Source: Nevskia ramosa DSM 11499 (lineage in GTDB: Bacteria; Pseudomonadota; Gammaproteobacteria; Nevskiales; Nevskiaceae). Taken from it: a stretch of 64,000 bases of DNA. The stretch is from positions 124,001 to 188,000 of the forward strand of contig NZ_ATVI01000007.1 in assembly GCF_000420645.1 (NCBI RefSeq), given 5' to 3'. A program made the position numbers and the translations under genes. The first letter of the stretch is position 1, and every line of letters begins with the position of its first letter. The notes below the pieces were generated by a model that was not told the origin of the DNA, ran no database searches, and worked only from the letters and a program-made list of their open reading frames with translations. Below, piece after piece: positions 29,710-41,029 of the stretch.

Positions 29710-30828
29710 TTACAGCCGATCGACCAGCACTCGTTCGACCGCACTCTTAACGGCATCGACTTCGATCATCGCCGGGAAACCACCCTTGAGGATGATGTCC
29801 GGGTCCTTCATGCCGTTGCCGGTCAGGGTGCAGACGACCGTCGAGCCGGCCGGAATCTTGCCGCTCTTCAAGTCGCGCAACGCACCGGCCAGCGAGGTTG
29901 CCGACGCCGGTTCGCAGAACACGCCTTCCTGCTCGGCCAGCAAACGCTGGCAGGCGAGGATCTCGGCATCCGTGCATTCATCGAACCAGCCGCCCGACTC
30001 TTTCTGGACGATCCAGGCCGGATCCCAGCTCTGCGGGTCGCCGATGCGGATCGCGGTGGCGACCGTTTCCGGGTTCTTGACGGCCGCACCACGCATGAAC
30101 GGCGCGCTGCCGGCGGCCTGATAGCCGATCATCTTCGGCCGCTTGGGCGTGCTGCCAGTCTGGCAGAACGTGCAATTGCCCTTGCACAGCAAGCAAGCCT
30201 GGGTGCCGGTGCCGGCACATTCCGAGTAGCCGATCCAGTGTGCGGTGATGTTGCCGGCATTGCCGACCGGCAGGCAGTGGTAGTCCGGGGCCTCACCGAG
30301 CGCTTCGACAATCTCGAAAGCGGCGGTCTTCTGGCCCTGCAGGCGATACGGGTTGACCGAGTTGACCAGCACCACCGGGGAGGTTTCCGAAACTTCCTTG
30401 ACCAGGCGCATGCCGTCGTCGAAGTTGCCGCGCACCTGCACGATCGTGGCGCCGTGAACGACGGCCTGGGCCAGCTTGCCCATCGCGATCTTGCCTTCCG
30501 GAATCAGCACGAAAGACTTGATGCCAGCACGCGCGGCGTAGGCAGCGGCAGCAGCGGAGGTGTTACCGGTCGACGCGCACAAGATCGCCTTGGCACCCCG
30601 ATGCACGGCCTCGGTCACGGCCATGGTCATGCCACGATCCTTGAACGAACCGGTCGGGTTGGTACCTTCGAACTTGACGTAGATGTCGGCCTCGACGCCT
30701 TCATGGCGAACGAGGTTGTCGAGCTTGATCAGCGGCGTGCGGCCTTCGCCGAGGCTGATGGCCTTGGCTTCCGGGGGCAACGGGAGACGGCTGCGGTAGG
30801 CGTCGATGATTCCGGTGTAACGAGTCAC
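29710..30828 (-). CDS. thrC: threonine synthase with a cysteine-rich insertion
   Basis: PLP enzyme converting O-phosphohomoserine to threonine. 372 residues; the PLP-binding Lys lies in [14 protein letters not shown], and the phosphate-binding region [18 protein letters not shown] and [15 protein letters not shown] are typical. After [10 protein letters not shown] there is an extra segment carrying five Cys (C-x8-C-x2-C-x3-C-x2-C; about bases 30155-30222) before [15 protein letters not shown]. That segment could bind zinc or an iron-sulfur cluster, or be a lineage feature. Upstream, 143 bases with a REP-like inverted pair separate it from hom. Confidence 0.95.
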   Translation of the reverse strand: MTRYTGIIDAYRSRLPLPPEAKAISLGEGRTPLIKLDNLVRHEGVEADIYVKFEGTNPTGSFKDRGMTMAVTEAVHRGAKAILCASTGNTSAAAAAYAARAGIKSFVLIPEGKIAMGKLAQAVVHGATIVQVRGNFDDGMRLVKEVSETSPVVLVNSVNPYRLQGQKTAAFEIVEALGEAPDYHCLPVGNAGNITAHWIGYSECAGTGTQACLLCKGNCTFCQTGSTPKRPKMIGYQAAGSAPFMRGAAVKNPETVATAIRIGDPQSWDPAWIVQKESGGWFDECTDAEILACQRLLAEQEGVFCEPASATSLAGALRDLKSGKIPAGSTVVCTLTGNGMKDPDIILKGGFPAMIEVDAVKSAVERVLVDRL

Positions 30829-30850
30829 GGGGTTGCTCCGATTTTTGTAG

Positions 30851-30960
30851 CCCCTCTCCTACCGGGAGAGAGGTTGGGGTGAGTGCCGCCATTTCCGGCA
30901 TAGCCACTCTGAATCGAGCGGCGCTCCCTCACCCCGGCCCTCTCCCGGTGGGAGAGGGAG
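30851..30960. repeat. REP-like inverted pair (REPIN-type) between hom and thrC
   Basis: Two similar 33-base units in opposite orientation, 30851-30883 and 30928-30960, separated by 44 bases. Each contains its own short palindrome (in the right unit a perfect 9-bp stem CCCTCTCCC/GGGAGAGGG) flanked by CTCACCCC. This type of repeat is dispersed in intergenic regions of many high-GC gamma- and betaproteobacteria. In transcript form it would give two hairpins or one long stem in the hom-thrC spacer. Confidence 0.82.
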
Positions 30961-30971
30961 AAAGGCATTAC

Positions 30972-32273
30972 TTATTCGAAATGCTCGACTCTGAGACGGC
31001 TCATGTCCGGGCGCACGAACGGCAGCGCCCGAATGCGCTCCAGCGCGGCGTCGAAGCGGCTGCCGCTGATCACTGAGGTGATGATCGCGATGCGCGCGTC
31101 TTCATGGTCTTCCGGTTCTTTCTGGAGGATCGCTTCCACCGAGATGTCGGCATCCGCCAGGATCGTGGTCAGCGCGCGCAGCACGCCGGGTTCGTCGGCA
31201 ACGGTCAGGCGCAGGTAATACGCCGATTCGATCGCTTCGATGCCCAAGGTCGGCTTGGCCGACAGCGCAGCAGCGGTGAAACCCAGCGCGGGGACTACCG
31301 GCGCAGCACCGTTCAGGCGAGCGATGTCGACCAGATCGGCGATCACTGCCGACGCGGTCGGTTCACCGCCGGCGCCACGGCCGACGTAGACGGTCTGGCC
31401 GACGGCATTGCCATGGACGCGGACGGCGTTCAGCGCGCCATCGGTCTTGGCCAGCAGATGATCGTCCGGCACCAGGGTCGGATGGACGCGCAGTTCGACG
31501 CCGTGCTCGCTGCGCTTGGCGATGCCGAGAGACTTGATCCGATAGCCGAGTTCGCGAGCCAGCTGGATGTCCTGCGCCTGCACCTTGGACAGACCTTCGG
31601 TCGACACCGCCGCGAAGTTCAGCGGCGTGCCGAACGCGATCGAGGCGAGGATGGTCAGCTTGTGGGCGGCGTCTATGCCTTCGACATCGAAAGTCGGATC
31701 GGCTTCGGCGTAGCCAAGCTTCTGCGCATCCTTCAGCGCATCGGCAAAGCTCTGCCCCTTCACCGTCATCTGGGTCAGGATGTAATTCGAGGTGCCGTTG
31801 ATGATGCCGGCGAGGCTGTCGATGTCGTTCGCTGTCAGGCCTTCGCGCAGCACCTTGATGATCGGGATGCCGCCGGCCACTGCCGCTTCGAACGCCAGGC
31901 TCAAGCCACGGGCCTGGGCGTCGGCAATCAGGGCATTGCCCTTCTCGGCGATCAGCGCCTTGTTCGCCGTGACCACGGACTTGCCGCCGGCCAGCGCCGC
32001 CAGGATCAGATCGTTCGCGAGCTCAGTGCCACCGATCAGTTCGCAGACCACATCGACATCGGCCGCTACCACGGCTTCCGGGGTTGCGTGCACGCGGATG
32101 CCAGCCAGCGAGCAGTCACGGCTGGCCGCCGCGTTGCGAACCGACACGTCGGTGACCACGATTGCCCGGCCCGCACGCGCGGCAATTGCCGCCGCGTTCT
32201 TCTGCAGCACGCGGACGACACCCTGACCGACCGTGCCGAGGCCGACGATGCCGACTTTCAGCGGCGCGCTCAT
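30972..32273 (-). CDS. hom: homoserine dehydrogenase
   Basis: Reduces aspartate semialdehyde to homoserine in the threonine/methionine branch. 433 residues: NAD(P)-binding [16 protein letters not shown], catalytic domain with [21 protein letters not shown] and [29 protein letters not shown], and a C-terminal ACT regulatory domain ([20 protein letters not shown]), suggesting threonine feedback inhibition. The ATG at 32273 overlaps the end of alaC by four bases. A longer open frame upstream is only the shadow of alaC. Confidence 0.97.
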   Translation of the reverse strand: MSAPLKVGIVGLGTVGQGVVRVLQKNAAAIAARAGRAIVVTDVSVRNAAASRDCSLAGIRVHATPEAVVAADVDVVCELIGGTELANDLILAALAGGKSVVTANKALIAEKGNALIADAQARGLSLAFEAAVAGGIPIIKVLREGLTANDIDSLAGIINGTSNYILTQMTVKGQSFADALKDAQKLGYAEADPTFDVEGIDAAHKLTILASIAFGTPLNFAAVSTEGLSKVQAQDIQLARELGYRIKSLGIAKRSEHGVELRVHPTLVPDDHLLAKTDGALNAVRVHGNAVGQTVYVGRGAGGEPTASAVIADLVDIARLNGAAPVVPALGFTAAALSAKPTLGIEAIESAYYLRLTVADEPGVLRALTTILADADISVEAILQKEPEDHEDARIAIITSVISGSRFDAALERIRALPFVRPDMSRLRVEHFE

Positions 32274-33526
32274 GGCTTCGCGGCCTTGAGGCTCGCTTTC
32301 AGGAACTTCTTGATCGAGCGCGTCGCCTGGCGCGTGCGGTGCTCGTTCTCGATCAGCGCGAAGCGCACGTAATCGTCGCCGTATTCGCCGAAGCCGATGC
32401 CGGGCGACACCGCGACATGCGCCTGCTCCATCAACTGCTTGGAGAATTCCAGCGAGCCGAGATGCCGGTGCGATTCGGGAATCTGCGCCCAGATGAACAT
32501 GGTCGCCTTCGGCTTGGTCACTGGCCAGCCGGCAGCCAGCAGGCCCTCGACCAGCACATCGCGGCGCTTGCGGTACATCTCGCAGATTTCGGCCACGCAT
32601 TCCTGCGGGCCTTCGAGGGCGGCGATCGAGGCAACCTGGATCGGCGTGAACATGCCGTAGTCGAGATAGCTCTTGATCCGCGCGAGCGCTGCGACCAGGA
32701 CCGGGTTGCCGACCATGAAGCCGACCCGCCAGCCCGGCATGTTGTAGCTCTTCGACAAGGTGAAGAACTCCACCGCCACGTCCTTGGCGCCCGCCACCTG
32801 CAGCACGCTCGGCGCCTTGTAGCCGTCGAAGACGATGTCGGCATAGGCCAGATCGTGGATCAGCCAGATCTCGTGCTCGCGGCAGATCGCCACGGCGCGC
32901 TCGAAGAAATCCAGCTCCACGCATTCCGCAGTCGGATTCGACGGGAAATTCAGGATCAGCATCTTCGGCGTCGGTGTCGATTCCTTGATCGCCTTGCGAA
33001 GTTCCTCGAAAAAGATGTCGTGATTCGGATCGTCCTGCGGGAAACGCACGTGGCGCACGTCGGCACCGGCCAGCACCACGCCGAACGGGTGGATGGGATA
33101 CGCAGGGTTCGGCACCAGCACGGTGTCGCCGGGAGCGAGCGTCGCGAAAGCCAGATGGGCCAGGCCTTCCTTCGAGCCGATGGTCGCGATGACCTCGGTC
33201 TCGGCGTTCAGGTCGACGTCGTAGCGGCGCTTGTACCAGGTCGCCATCGCGCGGCGCAGGCGCGGAATGCCCTTCGAAACCGAGTAACGATGGGTGTGGG
33301 TGCCGTCCTCGTCATGGACTTCAGGACGCACGTAGTCGCTCTCGGTGCCTCGGACGGACGCCTCGACCAGCTTGTCGACGATGTGCTTCGGCGTCGGCTG
33401 ATCCGGGTTGCCCATGCTGAAATCGATGACGTCCTCGCCACGAGCTCGGGCCGCCTTCTTCATGTCACCGACGATATTGAAGACGTAGGGCGGCAGGCGC
33501 TCGATGCGCGGGAAGACGGTGTTCAA
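32270..33526 (-). CDS. alaC: alanine-type PLP aminotransferase (AlaC family)
   Basis: Fold-type I aminotransferase, probably glutamate-pyruvate transaminase. About 418 residues; the PLP Lys is in [16 protein letters not shown], with SNPTAE and [13 protein letters not shown] as cofactor contacts, and [19 protein letters not shown] near the N terminus. No ATG is available at the N terminus; a TTG at 33526 is preceded by GAGG with 5-base spacing and is preferred over a TTG at 33577. The alaC-hom pair with 4-base overlap, followed by thrC, is a known gammaproteobacterial arrangement. Confidence 0.92.
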   Translation of the reverse strand: MNTVFPRIERLPPYVFNIVGDMKKAARARGEDVIDFSMGNPDQPTPKHIVDKLVEASVRGTESDYVRPEVHDEDGTHTHRYSVSKGIPRLRRAMATWYKRRYDVDLNAETEVIATIGSKEGLAHLAFATLAPGDTVLVPNPAYPIHPFGVVLAGADVRHVRFPQDDPNHDIFFEELRKAIKESTPTPKMLILNFPSNPTAECVELDFFERAVAICREHEIWLIHDLAYADIVFDGYKAPSVLQVAGAKDVAVEFFTLSKSYNMPGWRVGFMVGNPVLVAALARIKSYLDYGMFTPIQVASIAALEGPQECVAEICEMYRKRRDVLVEGLLAAGWPVTKPKATMFIWAQIPESHRHLGSLEFSKQLMEQAHVAVSPGIGFGEYGDDYVRFALIENEHRTRQATRSIKKFLKASLKAAKP

Positions 33527-33729
33527 GGGATCCTCGGATGACGGGTCGGGTGCCGGATCGGCACGATTGCGCAACAACAGCGATGAAATAGCCGCTAATT
33601 ACAGCATGCGCGGCCAGTCACGGCTAGCGTTCACTTGGGTTGGCCGCGCTCGGACCGGCCTGCAGGCCCTGCCCCGGACGTGCGAATTTGCTGCTGCCGG
33701 CAGCGGCCAATGAAGTTCAGAATATCGAC

Positions 33730-34686
33730 GTGACATCAGCGTCACGCGAATCACCGGGGATCAGGGTGTCAGAAGATGTTCGTCATTGCGGCGTGCTGAT
33801 CGTCGATATCGCCGGATCGACAAAACTGCGCAGCGAGATTGGTGAACTGGCAGCTGGCCGGCAGATCCATCACCTGCTCGACGGCATTATCGCCACCGCG
33901 CGCGACCGCGGCGCCACCTTCATCAAGGCCTATGGCGACGACGTGCTGGCGGTCTTCGAGCAGGATCAGGTTGCCGCCACCGCCGAAATCGCGATCAAGG
34001 CGCAACGGCTGGCGTCGGAGGTCGGCCTGCGTCTGTACGCCGGCTTCCACTTCGGCCCGGTGCAGTTCCGGCTGACCGACGGTCACCCGGATGCTGTCGG
34101 CCAGACGATCAATTTCGTCGCCCGCCTGCACAAGATGGCCGAGGACGCGCCGGGGCAGATCTTCCTGCTCGAAGAAAGCCTGAGTCAGCTGCCACACGCC
34201 CTGCGCACACAGGCGATGCCGTTCGGCAACCGATCGCTCAAAGGCTTGGGCAAGTTCAATGTCTGGACGCTGGGCTGGCAATCGCAGAACGCGCCGACGG
34301 CTACCGTCTTTGCTGCCGAAAGAGAGACGGCTATCTCGTCCACCACGCTGCATCTCAGGCATGGGGACAACACCCTAACCTGCCTCAGCCACGACCGAAA
34401 GAAACTCATCGGCCGAGGCAATACCTGCGATATCGTCGTGCCGGACCCGGAACTGAAGGTGTCGTCGACGCACGCCACGATCGAATGCATCGACGACTGC
34501 TGGTTCCTGCAGGACATCAGCCGCAACGGCACCTGGCTCAGGGAAGGCCCCGACGGCAAGGAAATCTTGCTGCCTTACTGCCAGAAGATGACCTTGCCGA
34601 CGAGCGGCAGTCTGTCGATCGGCAGATCGTTTGCAGACGACCCAGCAGGCCTGTTCACGCTGACTTTCGAGATCTCCAATCATTAA
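33730..34686 (+). CDS. class III nucleotide cyclase fused to an FHA domain
   Basis: Predicted to make cyclic AMP (or GMP) and to bind phosphothreonine peptides. The cyclase domain keeps both metal Asp residues (VLIVDIAGST and YGDDVLAVF), the purine-pocket Lys (IKAYGDD), and the Asn and Arg of INFVARL, so it looks active. The C-terminal FHA domain has LIGRGNTCDIVVPD, VSSTHATIE and DISRNGTWL, the phosphopeptide-binding signature. No membrane segment. The start is uncertain: GTG at 33730 or 33766, or a TTG at 33640. It is divergent from alaC; a Ser/Thr kinase lies 0.7 kb away and could supply phosphothreonine ligands (inference). Confidence 0.85.
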   Translation: MTSASRESPGIRVSEDVRHCGVLIVDIAGSTKLRSEIGELAAGRQIHHLLDGIIATARDRGATFIKAYGDDVLAVFEQDQVAATAEIAIKAQRLASEVGLRLYAGFHFGPVQFRLTDGHPDAVGQTINFVARLHKMAEDAPGQIFLLEESLSQLPHALRTQAMPFGNRSLKGLGKFNVWTLGWQSQNAPTATVFAAERETAISSTTLHLRHGDNTLTCLSHDRKKLIGRGNTCDIVVPDPELKVSSTHATIECIDDCWFLQDISRNGTWLREGPDGKEILLPYCQKMTLPTSGSLSIGRSFADDPAGLFTLTFEISNH

Positions 34687-34802
34687 TGGGCATTTTTTGT
34701 TGGCTACCCGACAAAAAGTCCATTGACCGTTTCTATGTGTACATGATGTGATCGATTCGTCAGTTGACGTTCGTTAACCGTTGTTGTGCTTGGAGGGGAT
34801 CC

Positions 34803-35309
34803 ATGAAGAAAACTCTGTTACTTGCCTTGGCAGCACTGGGAATGCTGTCGAATGTTGCGCAGGCAGCTACGTTGGCGCGCTTGCCCTTGCTGACCAGTTC
34901 TGCTTCGCCGGCCGCGTTGACTTCGCTACCGACTCTGCCGTTGGCCAGTGCGCGACCGCTGCCCGGTCTGCCGGCGGCCAATTTGCTGACCATCTTGAAC
35001 CCGAGAGGTGATCGTCCGGCACCGCTGGCTGGGCTCGTCGGGTTGCTGTCACCTAATCCTGATGCCCCCAGTGTTCCAGTACTTGTAGTTAACGGTATTG
35101 CCGGTGTACTGACCAAAGGTAACAACGTCATCGTTGGCGCCGTTAAAGTTATCGGGCCGCCGGTGCCACCGAGGGATGACTTCAATATTCCCCGACTTGT
35201 AGTCAGCAGCGTTGCCAGCATTTTGACCAAAGGCAACAACGTGATCGTCGGTGCAGTGAAAGTCATAGGACCTCCTGTTCCACCAAGAAACGATCCGCCG
35301 ACCCGCTAA
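34803..35309 (+). CDS. small secreted protein with an internal 38-residue duplication
   Basis: 168 residues with a textbook signal peptide (LLLALAALGMLSNVAQA) and a strong ribosome site (GGAGGGG, 5 bases before ATG). Residues 93-130 and 131-168 are tandem copies sharing an identical 21-residue core beginning TKGNNVIVGAVKVIG and ending PPVPPR. The region before is rich in Leu, Pro and Ala. No Cys. The family is not recognised. Between the two copies 14 of the 21 core codons differ, all silently, so the peptide sequence is under selection. A terminator follows, giving a monocistronic unit convergent with the kinase gene. Confidence 0.78.
   Translation: MKKTLLLALAALGMLSNVAQAATLARLPLLTSSASPAALTSLPTLPLASARPLPGLPAANLLTILNPRGDRPAPLAGLVGLLSPNPDAPSVPVLVVNGIAGVLTKGNNVIVGAVKVIGPPVPPRDDFNIPRLVVSSVASILTKGNNVIVGAVKVIGPPVPPRNDPPTR
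35079..35306 (+). repeat. tandem duplication inside the secreted-protein gene
   Basis: Two 114-base units, 35079-35192 and 35193-35306, each encoding 38 residues. Protein identity is high and complete over a 21-residue core, while the DNA has diverged at many third positions, so this is an old duplication rather than a recent slippage product. Confidence 0.85.
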
Positions 35310-35377
35310 TAGCGGCTGCAATTCAACGATTGACCGCTGTAATCCCTGAACTCAACAGGAATGAATCCAGCAGAGAA

Positions 35378-35410
35378 GACTATCGCCCAAGCTCTTTGGG
35401 CGGTGGTCTT

Positions 35411-35419
<9 letters not shown>
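35378..35419 (+). terminator. Rho-independent terminator of the secreted-protein gene
   Basis: A 13-bp stem (35378-35390 with 35396-35408; two G-T pairs) and 5-base loop followed by T-rich sequence. It ends at the stop codon of the convergent kinase gene and may serve both directions. Confidence 0.85.
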
Positions 35420-38284
<2,865 letters not shown>

Positions 38285-38419
38285 CGAAGGTGCTGGATCG
38301 AGCCGGTCGTTTCGCCGCCAAGTGTCACGACTCCGCGCCGCGTTGACAATCGTGCATTGAATCCACGCAAGCTCCCCGCGAGTAAGCTAGAAAGTCAACA
38401 ACCCTTGCGGAGGCACCCG

Positions 38420-38983
38420 ATGTCCTTGAAACCCGTCGTTTCCCGGCAGCGCCTGAAGTTTTTTGCTGCAGCTGTTGCGCTGGGCTGCGTGGTGCCGGCG
38501 ATGGCCGCGTTGAAAATCGGCAGCAAGGCTCCGGACTTCACCACCCAGGCAACCTTGGCCGGCAAGCCGTTCCAGTTCGCGCTGGCCGACGCACTGAAGA
38601 AGGGACCGGTGGTGCTGTACTTCTACCCGGCAGCGTTCACCAAGGGCTGCACAGTGGAAGCGCATCTGTTCGCCGAGGCGACCGAGGAATTCAATGCGCT
38701 GGGCGCGACGGTGATCGGCGTCTCGAAGGACGATATCGACACGCTGAACAAGTTTTCGGTCAGCGAATGCCGCAACAAGTTCGCGGTGGCGGCCGATCCG
38801 GATCTGAAGATCTCGAAGTCTTACGACGCGAAGATTCCGCTGGTGGGCTACTCGGACCGCACCTCGTTCGTGATCCTGCCGGACTCCACCGTCTCCTACG
38901 CCTATTCGGCGTTGAGCCCGGACAAGCACGTGGCCAACACGCTGGCCGCGGTCAAGGAGTGGAAGGCGAAGCAGCCGCAGTAA
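38420..38983 (+). CDS. exported peroxiredoxin, PrxQ/BCP-like
   Basis: Thiol peroxidase of 187 residues with a signal peptide (about 1-29, ending PAMA), so it probably acts in the periplasm. The peroxidatic site FYPAAFTKGCTVE contains Cys77 with the Pro and Thr of the family. The Cys expected five residues later in E. coli BCP is His82; another Cys (Cys117, SVSECRNKF) lies in the third-helix region and could be the resolving Cys. The ATG at 38420 has GGAGG seven bases upstream. It is divergent from the kinase gene (135 bases between). Confidence 0.88.
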   Translation: MSLKPVVSRQRLKFFAAAVALGCVVPAMAALKIGSKAPDFTTQATLAGKPFQFALADALKKGPVVLYFYPAAFTKGCTVEAHLFAEATEEFNALGATVIGVSKDDIDTLNKFSVSECRNKFAVAADPDLKISKSYDAKIPLVGYSDRTSFVILPDSTVSYAYSALSPDKHVANTLAAVKEWKAKQPQ

Positions 38984-39004
38984 GCCGAACGTACTGCTGC
39001 CGGT

Positions 39005-39739
39005 TCAACGAGCTGGCAGCAGACGCCTGGGATCGAGCGGCCGGCCGCGATCGCGAATCTCGAAGTGCAGCAGCGGCTTCTGTGCCGGACCTTCACCGAG
39101 TTCGGCGATCGACTGGCCAGGGCCAACCTCCTCACCTTCGTTGACCAGGCGCTTGCGGTTGTAGCCATAGGCCGACAGATACTGCTCGTCGTGCTTGATG
39201 ATCACCAGCTCGCCATAGCCCTTGAGCGCGGCGCCGCTGTAGACCACCCGGCCGCCACGGCTGGCGACGACGATCTGGCCGAGTTCGCCGGCGATATCGA
39301 GACCCTTGTTGCCGCCGGCATCGAAGCCGCGTGCCACCGAGCCGCGCGTCGGCCATTCCCAGGTGCCAGCGCCTTCGAGCATCGGCAGCACAGGCTGCGC
39401 TGACTGGGTTGGCGCGACCCGCTGCGGCGCCTGGGTCGCCACGTCGCCGGTGGCGGCTGCACCGGGAGGCGTCAAGCGCAGGCGCTGGCCGATGTTGATC
39501 CGGTAATCGCTGCCGATGCCGTTCCACTCGGCAAGCTGGCGATAGTCGAGGTTGTTGCGGAAGGCGATCGAATACAGCGTGTCGCCCTTGGTGACGACGT
39601 AGACCTCGCCGACGGTCGGCGCCGAGCGCTGCGACGGCTTGACCGAAGAGCGCGATACCTTGGCGCGCGGCGACTCGATGGCGCAGCCAGCCATCAGCAG
39701 CATCAGCGCAGCCAGCGCCAATGCGGCGGCCCGTTTCAC
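39005..39739 (-). CDS. nlpD: NlpD-type murein hydrolase activator lipoprotein
   Basis: Outer-membrane lipoprotein that activates the amidase AmiC during septum splitting. About 244 residues: lipobox (LMLLMAGC), LysM domain (VYVVTKGDTLYSIAFRNNLDYRQLAEWNG), Pro/Ala linker, and LytM/M23 domain (WPTRGSVARGFDAGGNKGLDIAGELGQIVVAS ... HFEIRDRGRPLDP). The first zinc ligand His of active M23 enzymes is missing (NKGLDIAG), as in E. coli NlpD, so it is an activator, not a hydrolase. Its GTG start overlaps the dedA stop (GTGA). An amiC gene lies 7 kb away. Confidence 0.93.
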   Translation of the reverse strand: MKRAAALALAALMLLMAGCAIESPRAKVSRSSVKPSQRSAPTVGEVYVVTKGDTLYSIAFRNNLDYRQLAEWNGIGSDYRINIGQRLRLTPPGAAATGDVATQAPQRVAPTQSAQPVLPMLEGAGTWEWPTRGSVARGFDAGGNKGLDIAGELGQIVVASRGGRVVYSGAALKGYGELVIIKHDEQYLSAYGYNRKRLVNEGEEVGPGQSIAELGEGPAQKPLLHFEIRDRGRPLDPRRLLPAR

Positions 39740-40332
39740 GCGCGCTTGTGGAACAGGAACCACAGCAGACCGCCCACTAGCAGCGCCAGCGCGGCATAGG
39801 CCAGTTCGTGGGTGTAATGGGTGATCACCTGCACGGCCGCTTCGCCGAAGAAGTAGCCGGCCGCCACCAGCACACCGCACCACAGCGTGGCACCGGCAAA
39901 GGTGATCGCCGCGAACGACGGATAGTTCATGCCAAACACGCCCGGCGGCAGCGAGATCAGATGCCGTACCACCGGGATGAAGCGGCCGATGAAGGTTGCC
40001 AACCGCGCGTTACCGAGGAACATCGCCTCGGCTTCGTGATACTTCGCTTCATTGATCAGCAGATAGCGGCCGTAGCGCAGCAGGAAGGCGCGGCCGACGT
40101 GACGGCCGAGCAGATAGTTGGCAGTAGCGCCGAACACCGAGCCGCTGCCGCCGGCCAGGGCCGCCAGGAACGGATTGAGCGCGCCGCCCTTCGCGAGATA
40201 GCCGGCCGGGATCATCACCAGCTCGGACGGCACCGGAAACAGGCTCGATTCCAGCGCCATCAGGCAGAAGATTTCCAGATAGCCCAGTTCGGCCATCACG
40301 CTCGTGATCCACTGCTTGAACAGATCGATCAT
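39736..40332 (-). CDS. DedA-family membrane protein
   Basis: Inner-membrane protein of the DedA/VTT family, linked to lipid-carrier flipping and membrane homeostasis. 198 residues with several hydrophobic helices and the family motifs ESSLFPVPSELVMIPAGYLA and FIGRFIPVVRHLISLPPGVFGM. The ATG at 40332 gives the usual N terminus (MIDLFKQWI); a longer frame into pcm is unlikely. It sits between pcm and nlpD and overlaps nlpD by four bases. Confidence 0.92.
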   Translation of the reverse strand: MIDLFKQWITSVMAELGYLEIFCLMALESSLFPVPSELVMIPAGYLAKGGALNPFLAALAGGSGSVFGATANYLLGRHVGRAFLLRYGRYLLINEAKYHEAEAMFLGNARLATFIGRFIPVVRHLISLPPGVFGMNYPSFAAITFAGATLWCGVLVAAGYFFGEAAVQVITHYTHELAYAALALLVGGLLWFLFHKRA

Positions 40333-40339
40333 CGCGGGC

Positions 40340-41029
40340 TCAGGCGCGGCCTTCGAGCAGCGGCACAAAGCTGACCGTGGCCAGATCGGTGGCGATGTAG
40401 CGGCTGCCGATGCGATCGACCGCGCGCAGCATCTGGTTGTTCGGCGGCCCGACCGGAATCACCAGCCGCCCGCCCGCCGCCAGCTGATCGAGCAGCGCCT
40501 TCGGCACTTCGGTCGCCGCCGCGGTGACGATGATCGCGTCATACGGCCCGTGCGCATCCCAGCCCAGCGTGCCATCGGCGTAGCCGAAATGGATGTTGCG
40601 ATAGCCGAGGCCACCAAGCCGCTTGCGGGCCAGCTCGGACAACAGCTTCAGCCGCTCCACCGAGTAGACCCGCTCGATCAGTTCGGCGAGCACGGCGGTC
40701 TGATAGCCGCTGCCGGTGCCGATCTCCAGCACCCGCTTGCGCGGCCCGGCTGGTGCGCCCGCGACGGCAGCGATCAGCGCCTGGGACATCAAACCGACGA
40801 CCACCGGCTGCGACAAGGTCTGGGCGAGCCCGATCGGCAACGGCTTGTTGCGGTAAGCCTCGCCACGCCAGGCTTCTTCGACGAACTCGTGGCGGGGAAT
40901 CTTCTGCATCGCCGCCAGCACGCGCTCGTCGCTGACGCCGTTCTTGCGCAGCTCAGCCACCATCCGGGCGCGGCTGGTCGGCGAGGTCAGCCCGAGGCCG
41001 CGGCTATGCGGATGACTGCCTGTCATCAC
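40340..41029 (-). CDS. pcm: protein-L-isoaspartate O-methyltransferase
   Basis: Repairs isoaspartyl residues in aged proteins using S-adenosylmethionine. 229 residues; SAM motif VLEIGTGSGYQTAVLAEL, upstream substrate segment LPIGLAQTLSQPVVVGLM, and DAIIVTAAATEVPKALLDQL. It overlaps the surE stop by four bases; surE-pcm-nlpD linkage is conserved from E. coli to Pseudomonas. Confidence 0.96.
   Translation of the reverse strand: MMTGSHPHSRGLGLTSPTSRARMVAELRKNGVSDERVLAAMQKIPRHEFVEEAWRGEAYRNKPLPIGLAQTLSQPVVVGLMSQALIAAVAGAPAGPRKRVLEIGTGSGYQTAVLAELIERVYSVERLKLLSELARKRLGGLGYRNIHFGYADGTLGWDAHGPYDAIIVTAAATEVPKALLDQLAAGGRLVIPVGPPNNQMLRAVDRIGSRYIATDLATVSFVPLLEGRA

Noticed and set aside
30829-30971. Possible threonine/methionine attenuator or riboswitch before thrC
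   Set aside because: The inverted repeats match a dispersed REP-like element, with no leader peptide rich in Thr or Ile codons and no T tract.
32274-32924. N-terminal extension of the hom frame giving a 650-residue protein
   Set aside because: The extension lies wholly within alaC in another frame; the ATG at 32273 with a 4-base overlap gives the exact homoserine dehydrogenase N terminus.
34692-34716. A/T-rich inverted repeat after the cyclase-FHA gene as a terminator
   Set aside because: The stem is weak and no T run follows it on the + strand.
34747-34762. CRP-like site TGTGA-N6-CGTCA before the secreted-protein gene
   Set aside because: Only the first half-site matches the consensus; the second half is poor and no comparison set was available, although nearby cyclases make it tempting.
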